Source of the DNA: Balaenoptera acutorostrata
Lineage: Eukaryota; Chordata; Mammalia; Artiodactyla; Balaenopteridae
Length of the DNA: 64,000 bases
Direction: 5' to 3'
Assembly: GCF_949987535.1 (NCBI RefSeq)
Contig: NC_080068.1
Location: 83,105,254 to 83,169,253 of the forward strand
Numbering within the stretch: position 1 is the first letter of the stretch; every line of letters begins with the position of its first letter. Shown here piece by piece: positions 23,262 through 36,725 of the stretch. The translations under genes were made by a program, and so were the position numbers. The notes beneath the pieces were generated by a model. It saw only the letters and a list, made by a program, of their open reading frames with translations. It was not told the DNA's origin and ran no database searches.

Positions 23262-23560
23262 AACATTTCTGCCAAATGTCACTTCTTTAGAGATGTCTTC
23301 CCTGACCACCTGATCCAAAATGAAAGACCCTCTAGTTCTGTATTGTCCTCCTTTATCTTTCTTTGTTGGCATTGCCTACTATTATTTATCTATATTTTAG
23401 ATATTTGCTTAATGTCTAACTTTCTCATTTTCCCTTTAGAATTTAAGCTCCATATAAGTGAGAACTTTATTTTCTTACTTCTGTTGTTATTTTTATTTAC
23501 TGCTGTATTCCCAGAGCCAATAATACTACCTGGAAATAAGCATTTTTTGAATGAATACTG
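23262..23560 (+). mobile_element. L2 LINE 3' end, sense
   Basis: Clear L2 3' order: CCAAATGTCACTTCTTTAGA, GATGTCTTCCCTGACCACC, a T-rich middle, TTTAAGCTCCATATAAGTGA, CTGTATTCCCAGAGCCAATA and CTACCTGGAAATAAGCA. This repeat explains most of the 154-codon open frame at 23124-23588, which I do not regard as a gene. Confidence 0.72.
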
Positions 23561-23924
23561 GTATAGTGAACACATGAATTGCATATAATCAGCAATAGCT
23601 CATCTATCTGAAAAACACATGGATAACTTCACCTAACCAGAAAATAGGTAAAATCTGAAAAGAAAGACACAGTAGCCACAAAAAAAACCTAAAAAAGGCA
23701 TAGATATATTATCTAATGCAAATTGTTTTTGAGTACAGAGGAAGAGCTTTGTCTTTCTCGTAGGACTTAGTAATTACATATAACTCTAATTTATTTAGTG
23801 ATCAGATTTCCATCCCTACATCAAGTTAGAAATGCAGAATATTAGAGAAACAGGAAGGTGGTACACTTTGCAGCAAGTGCAATCTTTTGAAACTCAGGTA
23901 TCATTAGGTCACATTACTCCCTAT

Positions 23925-24375
23925 TCTGGGTTGAACAGTGTTCCCCCAAACTTCTTGTCCGCCCAGAACTTGTGAGTGTGATCTTATCTGGAAATAAGTA
24001 TTTGCAGATGCAATCAAGTTAAGAGGAGGTCATACTGGATTAGGTGGGCCATAGAGCCACTGACCTGTATCCTTTTAATGAGAGGGCTACTTATAGACAC
24101 AGAGACACACAGAGAAAAGATGGCCTTTGTGGAGACAAAGGCATACATTGGAGTAATATAGTTACAAGCCAAGGAATGCCAAGGATTGCAAGCAGCCACC
24201 AAAAACTAGGAGGATGCAAGGAAAGATATGTTCCTAGAGTCTTCAGAGGGAGTATGGCTCTGCTAACAACTTGACATCAGACTTCTAGCCTCCAGAGTTG
24301 TGAGGGAATATATTTCTGTCATTTTAAGCCACCTAGCTCATGGTAATTTGTTACAGCAGCCTTAGGACACTAATG
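23925..24375 (+). mobile_element. MLT1-type LTR (ERVL-MaLR), solo
   Basis: It follows the MLT1 plan from end to end: CTGGGTTGAACAGTGTTCCCCC near the start, GTGATCTTATCTGGAAATAA, GAGGAGGTCATACTGGATTA, GGTGGGCC, ACACAGAGACACACAGAGA, ACTTCTAGCCTCCAGAGTTG, then TTTTAAGCCACCTAG, GGTAATTTGTTACAGCAGCC and CACTAATGTA at the end. No internal retroviral or gag-like sequence adjoins it, so it is a solo LTR. Confidence 0.8.
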
Positions 24376-26159
24376 TATTCTCTTGTTTAAAACGCTACAG
24401 AGGCTTACAACTGTACGAGCAACAGCACTAAATGGTGTAACATACATATGATATGTACACAAATGCCTGCTGAACATGGGATAATCTCACAAAAGTAGAA
24501 AGTTGGCTGGATATATTAAGAATTCTCAAGTCAGTAGGAGAGATCCAGGGATCATATAAAGATGAGATTCAAATTGCCCTCAATGTCTATGTTTGTGAAA
24601 TATATGTTAGGATATTCTTGGTTTTGGATACAGAATACCAAACTAAGGTGGGTTTATAGAAATGAATATGGCTTTCATTATTTAAGTCTTTTTTCCATGG
24701 GAGAGTATTGCCAGGGTTGGGTTTTTAGTGGCTGAGTGGTATCAGACCTTACAAATTCTATAAAATTTCACTGGCTTTTACCTTTATTGTTGCAAGATGG
24801 ACATAGTAGTTCTAAGTATCATGTCTTCATTCAAGATTTCCAGAGAGTAGATTCTAGGCTTGTGTTTGCACATGCACGTGTGTGTGTGTGTGTGTGTGCA
24901 CGTGTGCACTCACACTTGAAGAGAAATATCCCATAATCCACCCAGAACAAATTTTCACTCATTTCTTTTTGGCCAGTATTTTATCACATGCCTATGCCTT
25001 AACTAATTATTGGCCATGAGAATGAGGTTAACAGGTATGGCCTAAACCCATCAAGATTCCCTCCATGGGGCTAGGCAGGAGGGCACTGCCCTCTTCTCTC
25101 CTGAAGGACAGTTTCAGCTGAATGGTGGTAAACAGATTGGGTTTCTGTTGGCAAGAAAGGATTTGTTTCTGGCTGTTAAGTAGCCAACAATTGTGTCTAC
25201 CACAGAGTTTAAATGTGGAAGCCACAAGACTGTGACAAGATATGAATGTCTTAATAACGTGATTATCAACATCTCAGTTTATTCATATTTCTTATTATAA
25301 TAATCAAACTACCCCCAGAAAGTCAGTCAACATTTCTGACTTCTCGAATTCGAGATTCTCTCCAGAATCCTTTTTGTACAATAATGAAAAGTTAAGAACA
25401 GGGTATAACACATTTATCTTTGCATAAATATGTCTGTTGGGTGGCTAGGGATCTTTCCCCCTTACCCCTTAATTCCAGAGAGATGGCCAACAAATAATAG
25501 TAATTCATTCCAACATCAACTCATTTTTTCCTTTTCTCAAAGGGGTTTGATTAAAATATTTACATATTTTACCAAATGTACAGGATTATGTTTTGGCTCT
25601 AACAGCAATGTTCTATAATTATTTTGATGTTATAACTACTAATAGGATTAGAGAGGTACTTAAATAAAATTAAAGTGATTGGAAAACATTATAAATTCAT
25701 TAAGTTAATAAACATTTATTAAAATAAAAACATGTGCTTAAAACTGTGTTGAAACAACATGCATGTGTGGATATAACAGTTAATATCTGAACCATTGCCC
25801 TGGGAGGATGGCAAGATCTCTATTTCCTAAAGTAGCTGAATCAGGGGATATTGTAAAGGTGTTTCCTAAAGCCTTGGGATTCCTTGTAGTTCTGTAAAGT
25901 TGTCCTTGGAAGGTAAAAGAGGAAAAAAATAAAATGGGGCTCTCAGGCCCATTCAAACTCCTCTTCTCCGAGGCAGATCAGACTTATACATTAGAGTGTC
26001 CAAGAACAGTTAAGGCAGAAGGAATAAAGAAAAGAAGGTTGGGTGGAAGCAAGGAAGAGGAGGAGTTTTTTTTAACTGTGGACTATTGTCTCTTGATCCA
26101 TTCTTTTATGACAAGTAATTATTGGTCAGCTAGGAGATTATATATACAAGTATATAATT
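24376..26159. other. Non-coding DNA
   Basis: No recognised gene. Apart from a short GT repeat, I name no repeat here. Confidence 0.4.
24878..24899. repeat. (GT)n microsatellite
   Basis: About eleven GT units, followed by GCACGTGTGCAC. Confidence 0.9.
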
Positions 26160-26179
26160 TTTAATTTAGGGAGTTTTTA

Positions 26180-26580
26180 GTCATATTTCCCAAAAATAGA
26201 GATGCACATGCAGAAGGTTTATTGGGGAGTGCTCTTCAGAACACGAAAGAAGTGAGGGAATCAGTGTCATCAGAGGGAAAGGATGAAGTACAAATGCATT
26301 TGTAACAAAGACCTCAGCAGATCCCTGAGGAAGCTCTGGAGTTGGAATGGTCCTTCAGAAGTGCTTTATTGAGGCAAAGGGCTGGGCCTTTGTTCTCCTA
26401 CTTGTCCTTAAATACAGACTGCTCCTGGGGGCTGGGCTAACGTTAGATGATGTGGCTTTTTAAGCTGAGAGAAAGCTTTGGCTAGCAACACTCCAGGCAA
26501 CCAGGGGAAGGAATGCCTTGGTCCTAAATTTGGAATCTGGGGGAGGGGGAGAGTGCATCACAGCACTCACTACAGGGTTT
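26180..26580. other. Repeat-like segment, family not assigned
   Basis: It is more G-rich than its flanks. Phrases such as AGGTTTATTGGGGAGTGCTC, GGGCTGGGCCTTTGTTC and ACTCCAGGCAACCAGGG have the feel of an antisense LTR, but I cannot name the family. It may instead be unique sequence. Confidence 0.3.
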
Positions 26581-29305
26581 AGACTTTCTTGATTACATGT
26601 TCAGAAAACAAAATAGGCTACCTCCCTAATTTACCTCCCCCATGCATATTTTCACACGGTTGCAATTTTTTCTCTGTACTTCTCCCTAGGAGAGGTAGCT
26701 AGGAAACCCAAGGCTTACTATCTAAAATGTACTACAATGGTTATTACAGAGATATAGAGGTGGAAAAAAAGCAATTTGCAGTTTCTGACTTTCAAATTGA
26801 CATTGAGGAATATAGTCCCATGACAAAGTTTTTTGCTTTCCAAAATCCAGGACTTTGTTTTTACAAAAGAAGGCTCTTGAAAGACTCCGATATATATCAC
26901 AAAGGGAGATTTTTCCCATTTCCCCAGACCAGAGGAAGATACCATTGCTTAGCATAAGAAGGAATGTCTAAAGGGAAATCAACAAAGACTGAGGTGCTGC
27001 TGTGGATATATATTCCACTTCTGTCACTACCTGAGCACAGTGCAGTGGCATGGGGGTGGAGAAAGACCCTTCTGATGGGTCAGGGTTCTAAAACAGAGAG
27101 AAGCTATGCCCTACTTCCACTGTAAGTCCATGGTAGGCACAAGCTCCCAAAATTCTTTGTTTCCATGGCAAAGGAGACTAGACTTTGAGATTTGGTATGC
27201 CTAGGTTGATGGGTTACAGGCAGCCTTATAGAATTCCTTAGAACTCCCAAAAGTTTGCTGGGATACCAAACTCTACTTATGTGGTCAAAAATCTGACATA
27301 AATATAATACTAAGATGAGGCTAACATAGAAAGAGCTTGAAGCTCTGACAAAGTGATACCATCAATAAATAAGTCATAGATTGTTTGGTTGGAAACCATT
27401 TGGGAAAGGTCATGCCTCAGAAATTCCAGTGTGGAGGAATGGTCATGTTCAATGAGGTTTAAAGTATATCTCAATGGAGATGCATGTTGAACACATAACA
27501 AATGTCTTTCCCCAAAGCCATGCTAATACATTAGATATAATTTAGATGTAGGGTTTGGAGAGTAGAGTACTGACTGATGGCAGAAAATACAGTAAAAATG
27601 TAACTTAATCATTGAATTGCAGAAATTTCTTCAGATTTCATAGATTGTTCCCACTACTATACAAAATAAAATCAAGATAGAGATAAGGTTGAAATATTGA
27701 AAAATAAAGGCAGTTACATCTATTGCAAATCTGAGTAAAGAGCTTGAAAATATCATAGTCCACATAGGGGAAAATAAAGCAAAACCAAAAATTATAGTGC
27801 AAGAAGGCAGAGAAGAAACAGGAACAATTATAACACTGAGAGATACAATCATTTCAGCCTAAAATTGGAGGTAATGAGGGTTGAATGAGGACTCTATCTG
27901 GTGACAGAGCATCCTTACCTCTGTGAGAAGGGCATTTTCAAAGTCCCCAGGGTCTGAGGAATATGCCTGCTCAGGAAAGTTTTTGCCTTACCATTGTCAA
28001 GAGAGTTTTTCAAAGACTTAGAACTTGACCAAAGATATTACAGGGTATCTTTTCAGTCACTGTTGGGTATTGATTAGTGCACCTCTGAGGATTATCTGAT
28101 TGTATAGGGTTTTGTACTTTTATTGTCTTTCTATTGATTATTCTATTTCACAACCCTTAGGTGTAGAAGTTAAGTGGTGAAAAATTGATAATAATGTAAA
28201 CATAAATGCATATAAATTTTGTTTACAGAAATAAAATTGATTTTTGCCCTGTAGAAAATATGAGCCCAAATATTAAATTTTATTGCCCTATGTATATGAT
28301 ATTAACTAGCTTTGCATCTTTAGCAAATTTATTTCAGTGTTCTTTATATATGTGTGTGAGTGTGTTCTTCATATTTTGAGTTAGTTTTAACATCTTAATG
28401 TTTTCCTCATTAATGAGTTAATTTACATGACTGAAATACATTCACTTTATACTTGTATGAATGTCATGATTTTGCATTTTGTTAAGTTATGCTTACCATT
28501 CCATATTCACTTCAGCTGGAAAATCACTCAGATTCTTGAATTAAAATTTCTAATGCTATATTTGCCACTAGAGGCCTAGTGTGGATCTACACCTCAGTCA
28601 TGTGCTAGGCAAAACACTTGTAGAATTCCACAAATTTCTTAAATATATTTTCTTCAGGACCAAGTAGTATCTACAAACCTGCCTGCCTTAAGCTCACTGA
28701 GCAATTCTTTGAATATTTTCAAGGACCTAATTTCACAGACAAGCTACATTAGCTTGTATTGTATTAAATTAATTGTATTAAACAATTTCCTTCAATCCCC
28801 CCTTGGCCCTTAACGCAGAAAATAATTTGGAACAGCTGATGTAATTTTACAAACATAGGCCTAAAATGCCTATTGTATCACACTAATATAGGGTTGTTAG
28901 ATAAAAAACAGGAGGCCTGGTTAAATTTGAAATTCAGACAAACAAATACTTTTATTATAAGTCCCATGCAATATTTGGGACACATACTTATTTACCTATA
29001 CTAAAATAGTATTTATCTTTAACTAATATTCAATTGTAAATGGCATATTGTATGTTTATTTGCTAAATTTAGTAATCCTACACAGGTAGGAATACAAGCT
29101 GAATGGAGCTGTCTTGACGTTTTAAATCAAACAGCAAAATCTAGAGAGAGAGATCTTTACTTTGTAATTGTGGCCTAAGCCACAACTATTATTTAAGAAA
29201 CACTGTACCTGAGTACTGAACTGCAGTAGCCTGTACTTTAAAGGTAAGTTGCCTCTGGCTATGCTGCCTGTACTGAATGTATGCCCCAGCAGTCCCTATT
29301 TAACT
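26581..29305. other. Non-coding AT-rich DNA
   Basis: No gene and no repeat I can name. Overlapping open frames on both strands near 26718-26957 are mutually exclusive and lack recognisable domains. Confidence 0.4.
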
Positions 29306-29662
29306 GTCTCAATTAGACTACAACAAAATACTGTAAACTGGCTATAAACAACAAGAATGTATTTCTTACAGTTCTGGAGGGTCAAAGTCTGAGATTAGTG
29401 TCAGCACGGTCAGGTTCTGGTGAGAGTCCTCTTCCAGGTTGCAGATTGTCAACGTCTCCACAAATCCCTCACAGTGGAAAGAAAGCGAGAGAGCTCCCTG
29501 GGGCCCTTTTTATAACAGGCACTAATCCCATTCAAGAGGGCTCCACCCTCCTAAACTAATTACCTCCAATGGCCCCGCCTCCAAATAGCATTATGCCGGG
29601 GATTAGGATTTCAACATATGACTTGGAGGAGGACAGAAACATCCAGTCTATTGCACTTAGAA
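29306..29662 (-). mobile_element. MST/MLT1-type LTR (ERVL-MaLR), antisense
   Basis: Read on the plus strand it is a reversed MaLR LTR: TGTATTTCTTACAGTTCTGG, TCAGGTTCTGGTGAGAGTCC, TTGCAGATTGTC, TATAACAGGCACTAATCCCA, TTCAAGAGGGCTCCACCCTC and GGATTTCAACATATGACTTGG, ending AACATCCAGTCTATTGCA. Preservation is good for the family. No internal region is attached. Confidence 0.8.
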
Positions 29663-29805
29663 CCCAACAGCTTGTAACTGACATGTTCTTTTGGCCTTCA
29701 TTTATGCTTCTTGATGCTGCTCCCCACACACAGGTATCTTTGATTTTGCTGAGGCTGCCAAAGTTTGCAAATTGCCAGAGGTCCTCATCTTTGCTTAAAG
29801 TTTCC

Positions 29806-29975
29806 CAGTCTTGTCTGCACCTTGGAATCACCCCGTGAGTTTTAGGACACGACTGACACCTGGGTCCTACCCTCAACAAGTCTGTATGGGGTGCCCGCAG
29901 GTGACCCTAATTGAAACCAAAATTGAGACTGTCCAGGTGATACTAATGCTGCTAATCTAGGGAACCACTGCTCTA
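29806..29975. mobile_element. hAT-Charlie non-autonomous DNA transposon fragment (MER20-like)
   Basis: It contains the paired motifs of this group: CACCTTGGAATCACC, then CCAGGTGATACTAATGCTGC and GGGAACCACTGCTCT near the end. The family name is uncertain; MER20 and MER58 relatives share this layout. Confidence 0.5.
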
Positions 29976-30689
29976 TAAAAACAACCACTCAGCTGTGGAT
30001 AAAGCCAAGGTCAATATACTAGGTACCCTAAGGTTTAAAAATCTCTTTCCTATGCCTCAGTTCAATTGTAAAAACCCAGTCAACCTGATCTTTACACTCT
30101 ACCAAGGTGAAAAGGCCTCACTGTCCTACAGAAGTCCAAGTTTCAGGGTCAAATAGCCAACCTCGTTAAAACCCTATCTACACATTTATTTTTCCTCTAA
30201 AAATTTATCAGCATGACCACCTACAAAAACAAGCAACTCATTTTAATTTCTCTTTCTTTAGTGTTAGGACCTCTTAACATCCCTCTTCCTCATCCAGGTC
30301 CTGAATAATTTGAGGAATAACAGAATATCATCTTATTTTTGACAAATACCGAGTTAAATGACTTCACTTTACCTCTGTACTTGGCCCACATCTGCTGGGT
30401 AAGTTCTCCTAACTCTGTTGTTATTAAGTCGGTACATTAGCTTCATATATTGAAGACTAAATAAAAGGTCAGCTTTAATTAGGGGATTGATTAATGTACA
30501 TCAGAGAAAATTGTATCATGACACCAGAGTAGTAGTCTGAATAAAAGGAGTTAGTTGGGTGATTTACTACATTACTAATCAATCTTTGACAGCTTAATGG
30601 ATCCATCACCCTGTGAATCATATAAATGTCAAGTTAACTAGAGTATTCATTTAACCTGAAATGGTCTGCTTACTTCCTTATTCGCCGTA

Positions 30690-30795
30690 TTAGATTTTAA
30701 GTTTCTTTAAGAAATGGATTTATTTCTTTTAACTTTACCTCCAGCACCCAGACTAGGTTAATGACACGATGAATATCAGTTGAATTAATGGTAAT
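30690..30795 (+). mobile_element. L2 LINE 3'-end fragment
   Basis: It reads AGATTTTAAGTTTCTTTAAG, then CCTCCAGCACCCAGACTAGG and TATCAGTTGAATTAATG, the usual L2 3' order. Short and diverged. Confidence 0.5.
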
Positions 30796-31367
30796 GCCAT
30801 ATGAACAATGGCACCACCGAGTTAGAGACAGAAGGACACCTCTATCATCTCACATGTTACAGAAAAGTTCTAAAACACAGAAATGTTGGAAGAACCTCCC
30901 CAAGAACAGGTACCATCTCACATAGACCGGAGGAGGAGCAAAAGAGTACGTTTGCACATTTGCTAGATATTAAATAGTTAATAGACCTGGAGATCAGTGC
31001 ATATATGAAGGCATGTTGTGAGAAATGGCTGGAACAAATTTACAAAGTGTCTTGTAATATTCTAAGTGACTTGAAGACTGATGTGTTCCTTAAGCAACTG
31101 TTGTACAAAGAGCTATGCAAGTCTCCAAAGGAAAAAAAAATGTTTATTTTTATTGTACCAGTGGACTTTTAAAAATATGTAACACAATAAATTACATTGC
31201 TTAAACTGGATCCTGCTCTGATTGACAGTAAAGCAACAGATCTGCAAAACTGTCCTTGATCTTTGATCTCTTTACCCAGAAGCAACCCATATTTGGGAAA
31301 AAAAAAAAATCCTTCTCGTTACAAACTTGAGATATTTCTTTTGCTGTCTTAAGGTAAAATAATAATC

Positions 31368-31388
31368 ATGATGATGATGATGATGATA
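31368..31388. repeat. (ATG)n trinucleotide repeat
   Basis: Seven near-perfect ATG units. Confidence 0.85.
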
Positions 31389-31439
31389 ATACTAAACTAT
31401 AACAGCAATTCTTATGATAATATCTAAGAGCCTGTAGAG

Positions 31440-31630
31440 TTTGACTGAAATCTAGCTTTGCCTTTACCTGAATTACTTTACCTCTTTGTGTCTCAATCCC
31501 TTCATCTATAAAATGAGTATATCACAGTGTTTATTTCATAGACTTGCGAAGGATTCTTGAGTTAATCTGTGTTAAATACTTGGAGACTGGCAAAGAGTAA
31601 TTGCTACATAAACAATATCTGTTATTAATG
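31440..31630 (+). mobile_element. MIR SINE fragment
   Basis: MIR-like order: TTTGCCTTTACCTGAATTAC, CTCTTTGTGTCTCAATCCC, TTCATCTATAAAATGAGTAT and ATTTCATAGACTTGCGAAG, ending with an AATTGCTACATAAAC segment. Confidence 0.68.
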
Positions 31631-33879
31631 ACAGCAGAATTTTCTACAGACTTCCCACTTAAATTTATTTTTCTAATATTTACATATATTTCCAATAAAA
31701 TGGACTTTGTATTAGTCAATATTTATGTCCTTAACTTTGAATCTTCCTATTTCCAGATTTTGTTAGAAATTTAAATTATGATTTTTATACTCTATTTGAA
31801 AAACTATATGTGATAACAGAAGCCCAGTTAGCCAAAGTCTGGAAATGAAAAGTTGTTCATCTAGGAAAAAATAGTACTTTTCTACATTTAGAAGCAATTT
31901 ACATTCAGGAAATAGTCCTTAGCATTCTATGTCAGATGCTATGTGTTCAGAGCATGATAAGGACTGGATTTGTTCAACAATCTCTCTTGGCCTGCCATGT
32001 AGAAACCTCATGGTATCAAATGCATATCATTAGCTGAGAACTGGAACAAAAACATTCTCTCAAAAACTAACAGTAAATTCTATAAGTTTGACTTATTGGT
32101 ATCTTGTCCCTCATGCCAGAAATTTTGCAAAGAATATTGATGCCATATGACAAATAATTTTTGTAAAAGAGTAGTATGATTCTTAAATATTGTTTTTTCT
32201 TTGAATTGCCATCTAATTCAGTATAAAAGTATCATAAATAAAATTAACATATAATTAGTTATATAAGATATAGATACAGACAAAGACATAGATATATGTA
32301 ACTATTCTTGGAATATCAGAATCCTTCTTAAAGAAGGATTCTTCTAGAATCCTTCTTAAAGAAAACATACACCTTATGGCTAAACAAATCACTGAGGTTA
32401 TTAATTAATTAGAATTAAAGTATTATTAAGATTAATTTTCTGTTTGACCTGTACTTTTCAACATCAGTAGTATTAATGAGTATCTGGTCAAAGAAATGTT
32501 CTGGTTTTTTATACAGATGCACTTTTGTTTGGAGATCAAAAAATGTGTCTAAATATCATGAATCATTGAAATTACAAATTGTACTATAATTTCCATTATT
32601 TGAATCTCTGAATTTGAAAGGGACCTAGAGAATTATATGAGATTATTTAAATTATGCTTGGGAGTATTCTATGTAAATTAAGTACTGTAAACATATTAAA
32701 ATTATCATTACTCTTTAGTTTGTCTTACAAAATTTTTGTGCTAGTACCGAATGTCAGAATATACTCTTCAGAACTGTTCTTCTCATCAACATACAGTATT
32801 TTGTATTTTGAGAATAGACCTATATTGACTGACTTAGGCATGGGCCAACAGAAAATTCTTATGAGTATTTTCATTTTCATTAAATGTCACTTTGGGCCAA
32901 TGCAGATTTTGCAAAATTATATGAGGGTAAATAACAATTCTAGAGGGTAAAAGCAGAAGGTATATGGATTTAAAGGAAAAGCAGATAGGAACAAATGGAT
33001 TACTTTAAAATAATTGCTTGCAATTCAAACCATGGTAACTAATTCTCCTTTCAGTCTTTTGAAATTCCAGGTACACTGTGCCTTTCTTATTTTTCTAGGT
33101 ATATTCCTTAGTGGGAAGTTTGTAAACATTCTTGTTATTAACCTCATTAGTACCCTTTATGTACGATTTGCTGCCTAACATGGTCTTGTGGTGGAAAAGC
33201 TGTCGAGAACAAACGACTTTCCCTCTGTACTCACAGAAATATTTCCAAGAGAACCTCTGGGGAACACATCTAAGTTTCAGGCATTTGCTTGCCAAATGTC
33301 ATCTGTTTTGACATATAAAATTCTCTAGGAACCCAGAGAAGGATGTAATGAGGGAATCTGACTCATTTGTCATAACCCTTTAAGATATTTTCGTTCATCT
33401 GACTTTAAAAAGAAAACGATGACCCTTAAAAAGACAATTATTGGTTTTGACCATATTATGAACGTACAAAAGAATATCAGCTTGTCATTAATATCCCTTT
33501 AAGAAAGAAATATGAATATATTGTAGACAAAAACATCAACGTCTAGTGTTGCAAAGGTTAAGAGCATTCTTACAGTATGATTAAAACTGGTGACTTTTAA
33601 AGTAATCACTTGTGAGAAATATTAAGACACTTCAAAGAAACTCAGGTAATGGCTCTGCTTTAAATACATTCATCCTGTGATGTTTTTGAGAGTTTATACA
33701 AATCAACACCGCAAAAGAAATTAACAGTTTAATGTAATCAAAACAATTATTTTAATATGTTATTGTTACTGAAGTTAATATTACCTCAAACCTGTAGTAT
33801 ATAATGGCACAAACATGCCAACGATAAAGGTACAAACAAAATAGCAAAGATATTTCTACTGTGGCAAGCAAGGTCTAAG
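31631..33879. other. Non-coding AT-rich DNA
   Basis: No gene seen. A short direct repeat of AGAATCCTTCTTAAAGAA lies near 32319-32365. The open frame of 98 codons at 32654-32950 has no recognisable features. Confidence 0.4.
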
Positions 33880-34400
33880 ACAGTGCCCGAGACTCCAGTC
33901 CCCAGGTGTAATAAATAAGATGGGCTATCATTCACTTGATTAGATTCTAATCAGTCAACTTTGAATTAATCAAAAGGAAGATTGCCTGAGGATACCTGGA
34001 CTAATCAGGTGTGCCTTTTTAAAAAGAAGGTTGGAGAAGTGAGAGATTGGAAGTGTGAGAGGGCCTGTGGAGGGGGCCACCTGGCAAGTCGCTGTGGGGA
34101 GCAGCACACAGGTTAAGATCAGTCTCTGGATGACAGTCAAAAAGAAAACAGGGCCTCAGTTTTACAGCAGCAAGGAGTGAATTCGGTCAAAAACTACATG
34201 AGCTTGAAAAAGGACCCTGGGCTCCAGAAAGGGCAGGTCAGTTGACACCTTGATTTCAAGTCTGTAAGACCTGATGCAAAGAACTCTGTTCAGTTGTGCC
34301 TGGACTACTAACATACGAAAACCACAAGATAATAAACAGGTGTTGTTTCAGGCTGCTAAGTTAGTGCTAATTTATTAGGAAGCAATAGAAAATGAATAGT
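33880..34400 (+). mobile_element. Probable MaLR-type LTR or similar ancient LTR
   Basis: The segment has the family-like string TTGCCTGAGGATACCTGGAC, GTGAGAGGGCCTGTGGAGGG, GACACCTTGATTTCAAGTCT, AAGATAATAAACAGGTGTTG, then GGCTGCTAAGTTAGTGCTAA and AGCAATAGAAAATGAATAG. This layout matches ancient mammalian LTRs that end with the GCTAAGTTTGTGGTAATTTG-type segment. The exact subfamily is not certain. Confidence 0.55.
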
Positions 34401-36469
34401 GTACAGGGAGGGGCAAGGGGTGAGGGTTTGGTGACAGGAGAGGTATGGAGGCTCATTTTGGTTAAAATTCTGAACCCATTTTAGAAATTGTTTTCAGGAG
34501 GTAAGCACACCCAAAGTGTATCTCATTGAGCAGTTCTACGTATTAATCCTCTACTATAATTATTTTACTACAGAGAACTATGGTAATTCTTCAGGAATTA
34601 TTCAAAAATAGTTGAAATTTATTCACTGACTGTTCACCTGTTTGTTAGCTGTTATTAGATTTACAGGAATTCATAAGTGTAATCACTGTGAGGTATCAAT
34701 ACAAATTCAAATAAATAAAAATAACAACTATAAAAATGAGAATTATTTGAAGATGTGCATTAAAATCGTTTCCAAAGTTATAGTAATGTATTTGAAATGG
34801 TCTTCTAATTAAGGATAAGTTAAAAATGAGGACATCTATAAAGTATGAGATATGTGAATACATGGCAGTGCTAATTAGAGAAGAATTTCAGCCTCTTTAT
34901 AGACAGATAGTCATAGAGTTATAGATTTAAATATATATATATATTAAATATATACACACACATGTATCTGTCTCTCTCATTTGAGACAGAGCACTTAGCA
35001 CCTCTGCATATTTTTGACAGGCAGTAGTGGCTCAACAACTATTGCTCCACTTTTTTCATTTACTGTATAGATTTGGAAGATAAGGTATGGTGATGTAATC
35101 ATTCCACCTATGTACCTACAGATCTTTCTAACCAACAGCAGTAGCTTCGAATTTCCTTAAGGGAGATACCAAACTCTGTAGTTTAGGCCTATACTTTCTC
35201 CCATATTCTTCAATTTTCAGATCATTATGAGATTCCAAAGCACTTTTTTAATGTGTGCTCAGCTTTCTTCTTTTTATTTTTGGTTTATTTTGTTTCCCAC
35301 AATTACACTCCTTTTCTGTTGCAGTCCAAAAAGAACCAGGCCTGGATTAACTCAGGAAAAAAATCAAGAAGGGCAGATGATTATGAGAAACATCTAGAGT
35401 AAGGTTTTCTACCTGGAGGCTCACAGAACACTTTAGCCTGTGAGCAGTTCTGAATGTGCTTGTGTTTCAGGGGACGTGGGGTGGGCAGCATGTCCCCAAA
35501 TATTGAGGCAACAAGATTTTTATTTTCCATGTAACAACAACTGACATGCTGGATATAATGTTGCTTAGGATAAGCATTGAAAAAGGCTGAATCAGACTTT
35601 GGAGCTAAAATTCTTCCCATTTTTGTGTTGCTTTTCAAAGCACTTAAACTCAACGGTATTTGCATATTTTAAACATCTCTGTTTGACAATCCTTTGTCTT
35701 CAGAGGTCCTTCCTTTTGAGTAACTTTCCTAGGCCTCTGGCAAAGTTGAAGGAATTATATAGGAATACCAATTTGATAGAAAAAGATTGTCCTGGATTAC
35801 ACAGCTATTTTAAAATTATAACTTATTTTTCTGCCTTATTTTAGGACTTCCTTACCTCTACTTCTAAATGGCCTCCTAACCATTCTCCATAACTCTCCAT
35901 AACTCAAAACTTTTGTAAGACTTCACATACAACTTTCATGACTTTTGTACAATTATAACTCAGTAATTTTTTTTAATGGAAATTTGGTTATGTCATGTTC
36001 TTTCCTCTTGGATTCGAAGCCTCCACATTTCTTTTTCTTTCTGTTAGATTTTTAAAAATTATATAAGAATGCTCCCCTATATTTAGTAGTTTTAACTGAA
36101 ATTCTGTGGACAACCTCTCTCACCATTTTAACCACTTCTGAAAATTGCACCCTGCATGTTGTAGTTTTCGTTTTTTGTGTTTTTTTTTGTTTGTTTTTTA
36201 CAATAGCACTTCCTTTAATTTGGTCTTCCTGTATTTGGAAATCACTTTCTCTTATTTAGTCATGAGTTAATGATGCTCTAATATCTGGGTCTATCAAATG
36301 TTCTTATATCTTAATATATATTTTCATCTATGTTTTCCATATCTGTTTCTTTTATTTTGTTTTCCTGATTGAATTTTCAGAATATTACTGCTCATTTATC
36401 TTACTAGTAACAATAAGATATAATGGTTTCATTGAATTGAAACCCTTATTCATATTCCAATAGAACAAG
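34401..36469. other. Non-coding AT-rich DNA
   Basis: No gene. A short TA-rich patch followed by ACACACA lies at about 34931-34963. The open frame of 94 codons at 35381-35665 on the minus strand has no recognisable domain. Confidence 0.4.
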
Positions 36470-36725
36470 ATTCTAGAGCCAAATTGTCCAGACCATTTAC
36501 TTTTGGATGAAATCCGGTAACTTCATAAACCTTTGTCTCTGTGTCCTCATCTATATACTTGTGATAGTCATATTGCTTACTAGAATAGGTTGTTGCAAAG
36601 ATGAAATGAGTTAATGCATTTAAAAGAACCTAGAATTATTCCTAGAATGTAGTAAATATAAATATAACCTTAAATTATAGTAAATTTAAATGTAGCTAAA
36701 TATAAGTTTTAGTTATTATTATATA
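36470..36725 (+). mobile_element. MIR SINE
   Basis: Good MIR order: AGAGCCAAATTGTCCAGACC, TCCGGTAACTTCATAAACC, GTCTCTGTGTCCTCATCTAT, TAGAATAGGTTGTTGCAAAG, ATGAAATGAGTTAATGCATT and CTAGAATGTAGTAAATATAA. Confidence 0.78.

Noticed and set aside
23124..23588. 154-codon open frame
   Set aside because: Most of it is sense L2 3' sequence; the hydrophobic translation comes from T-rich composition.
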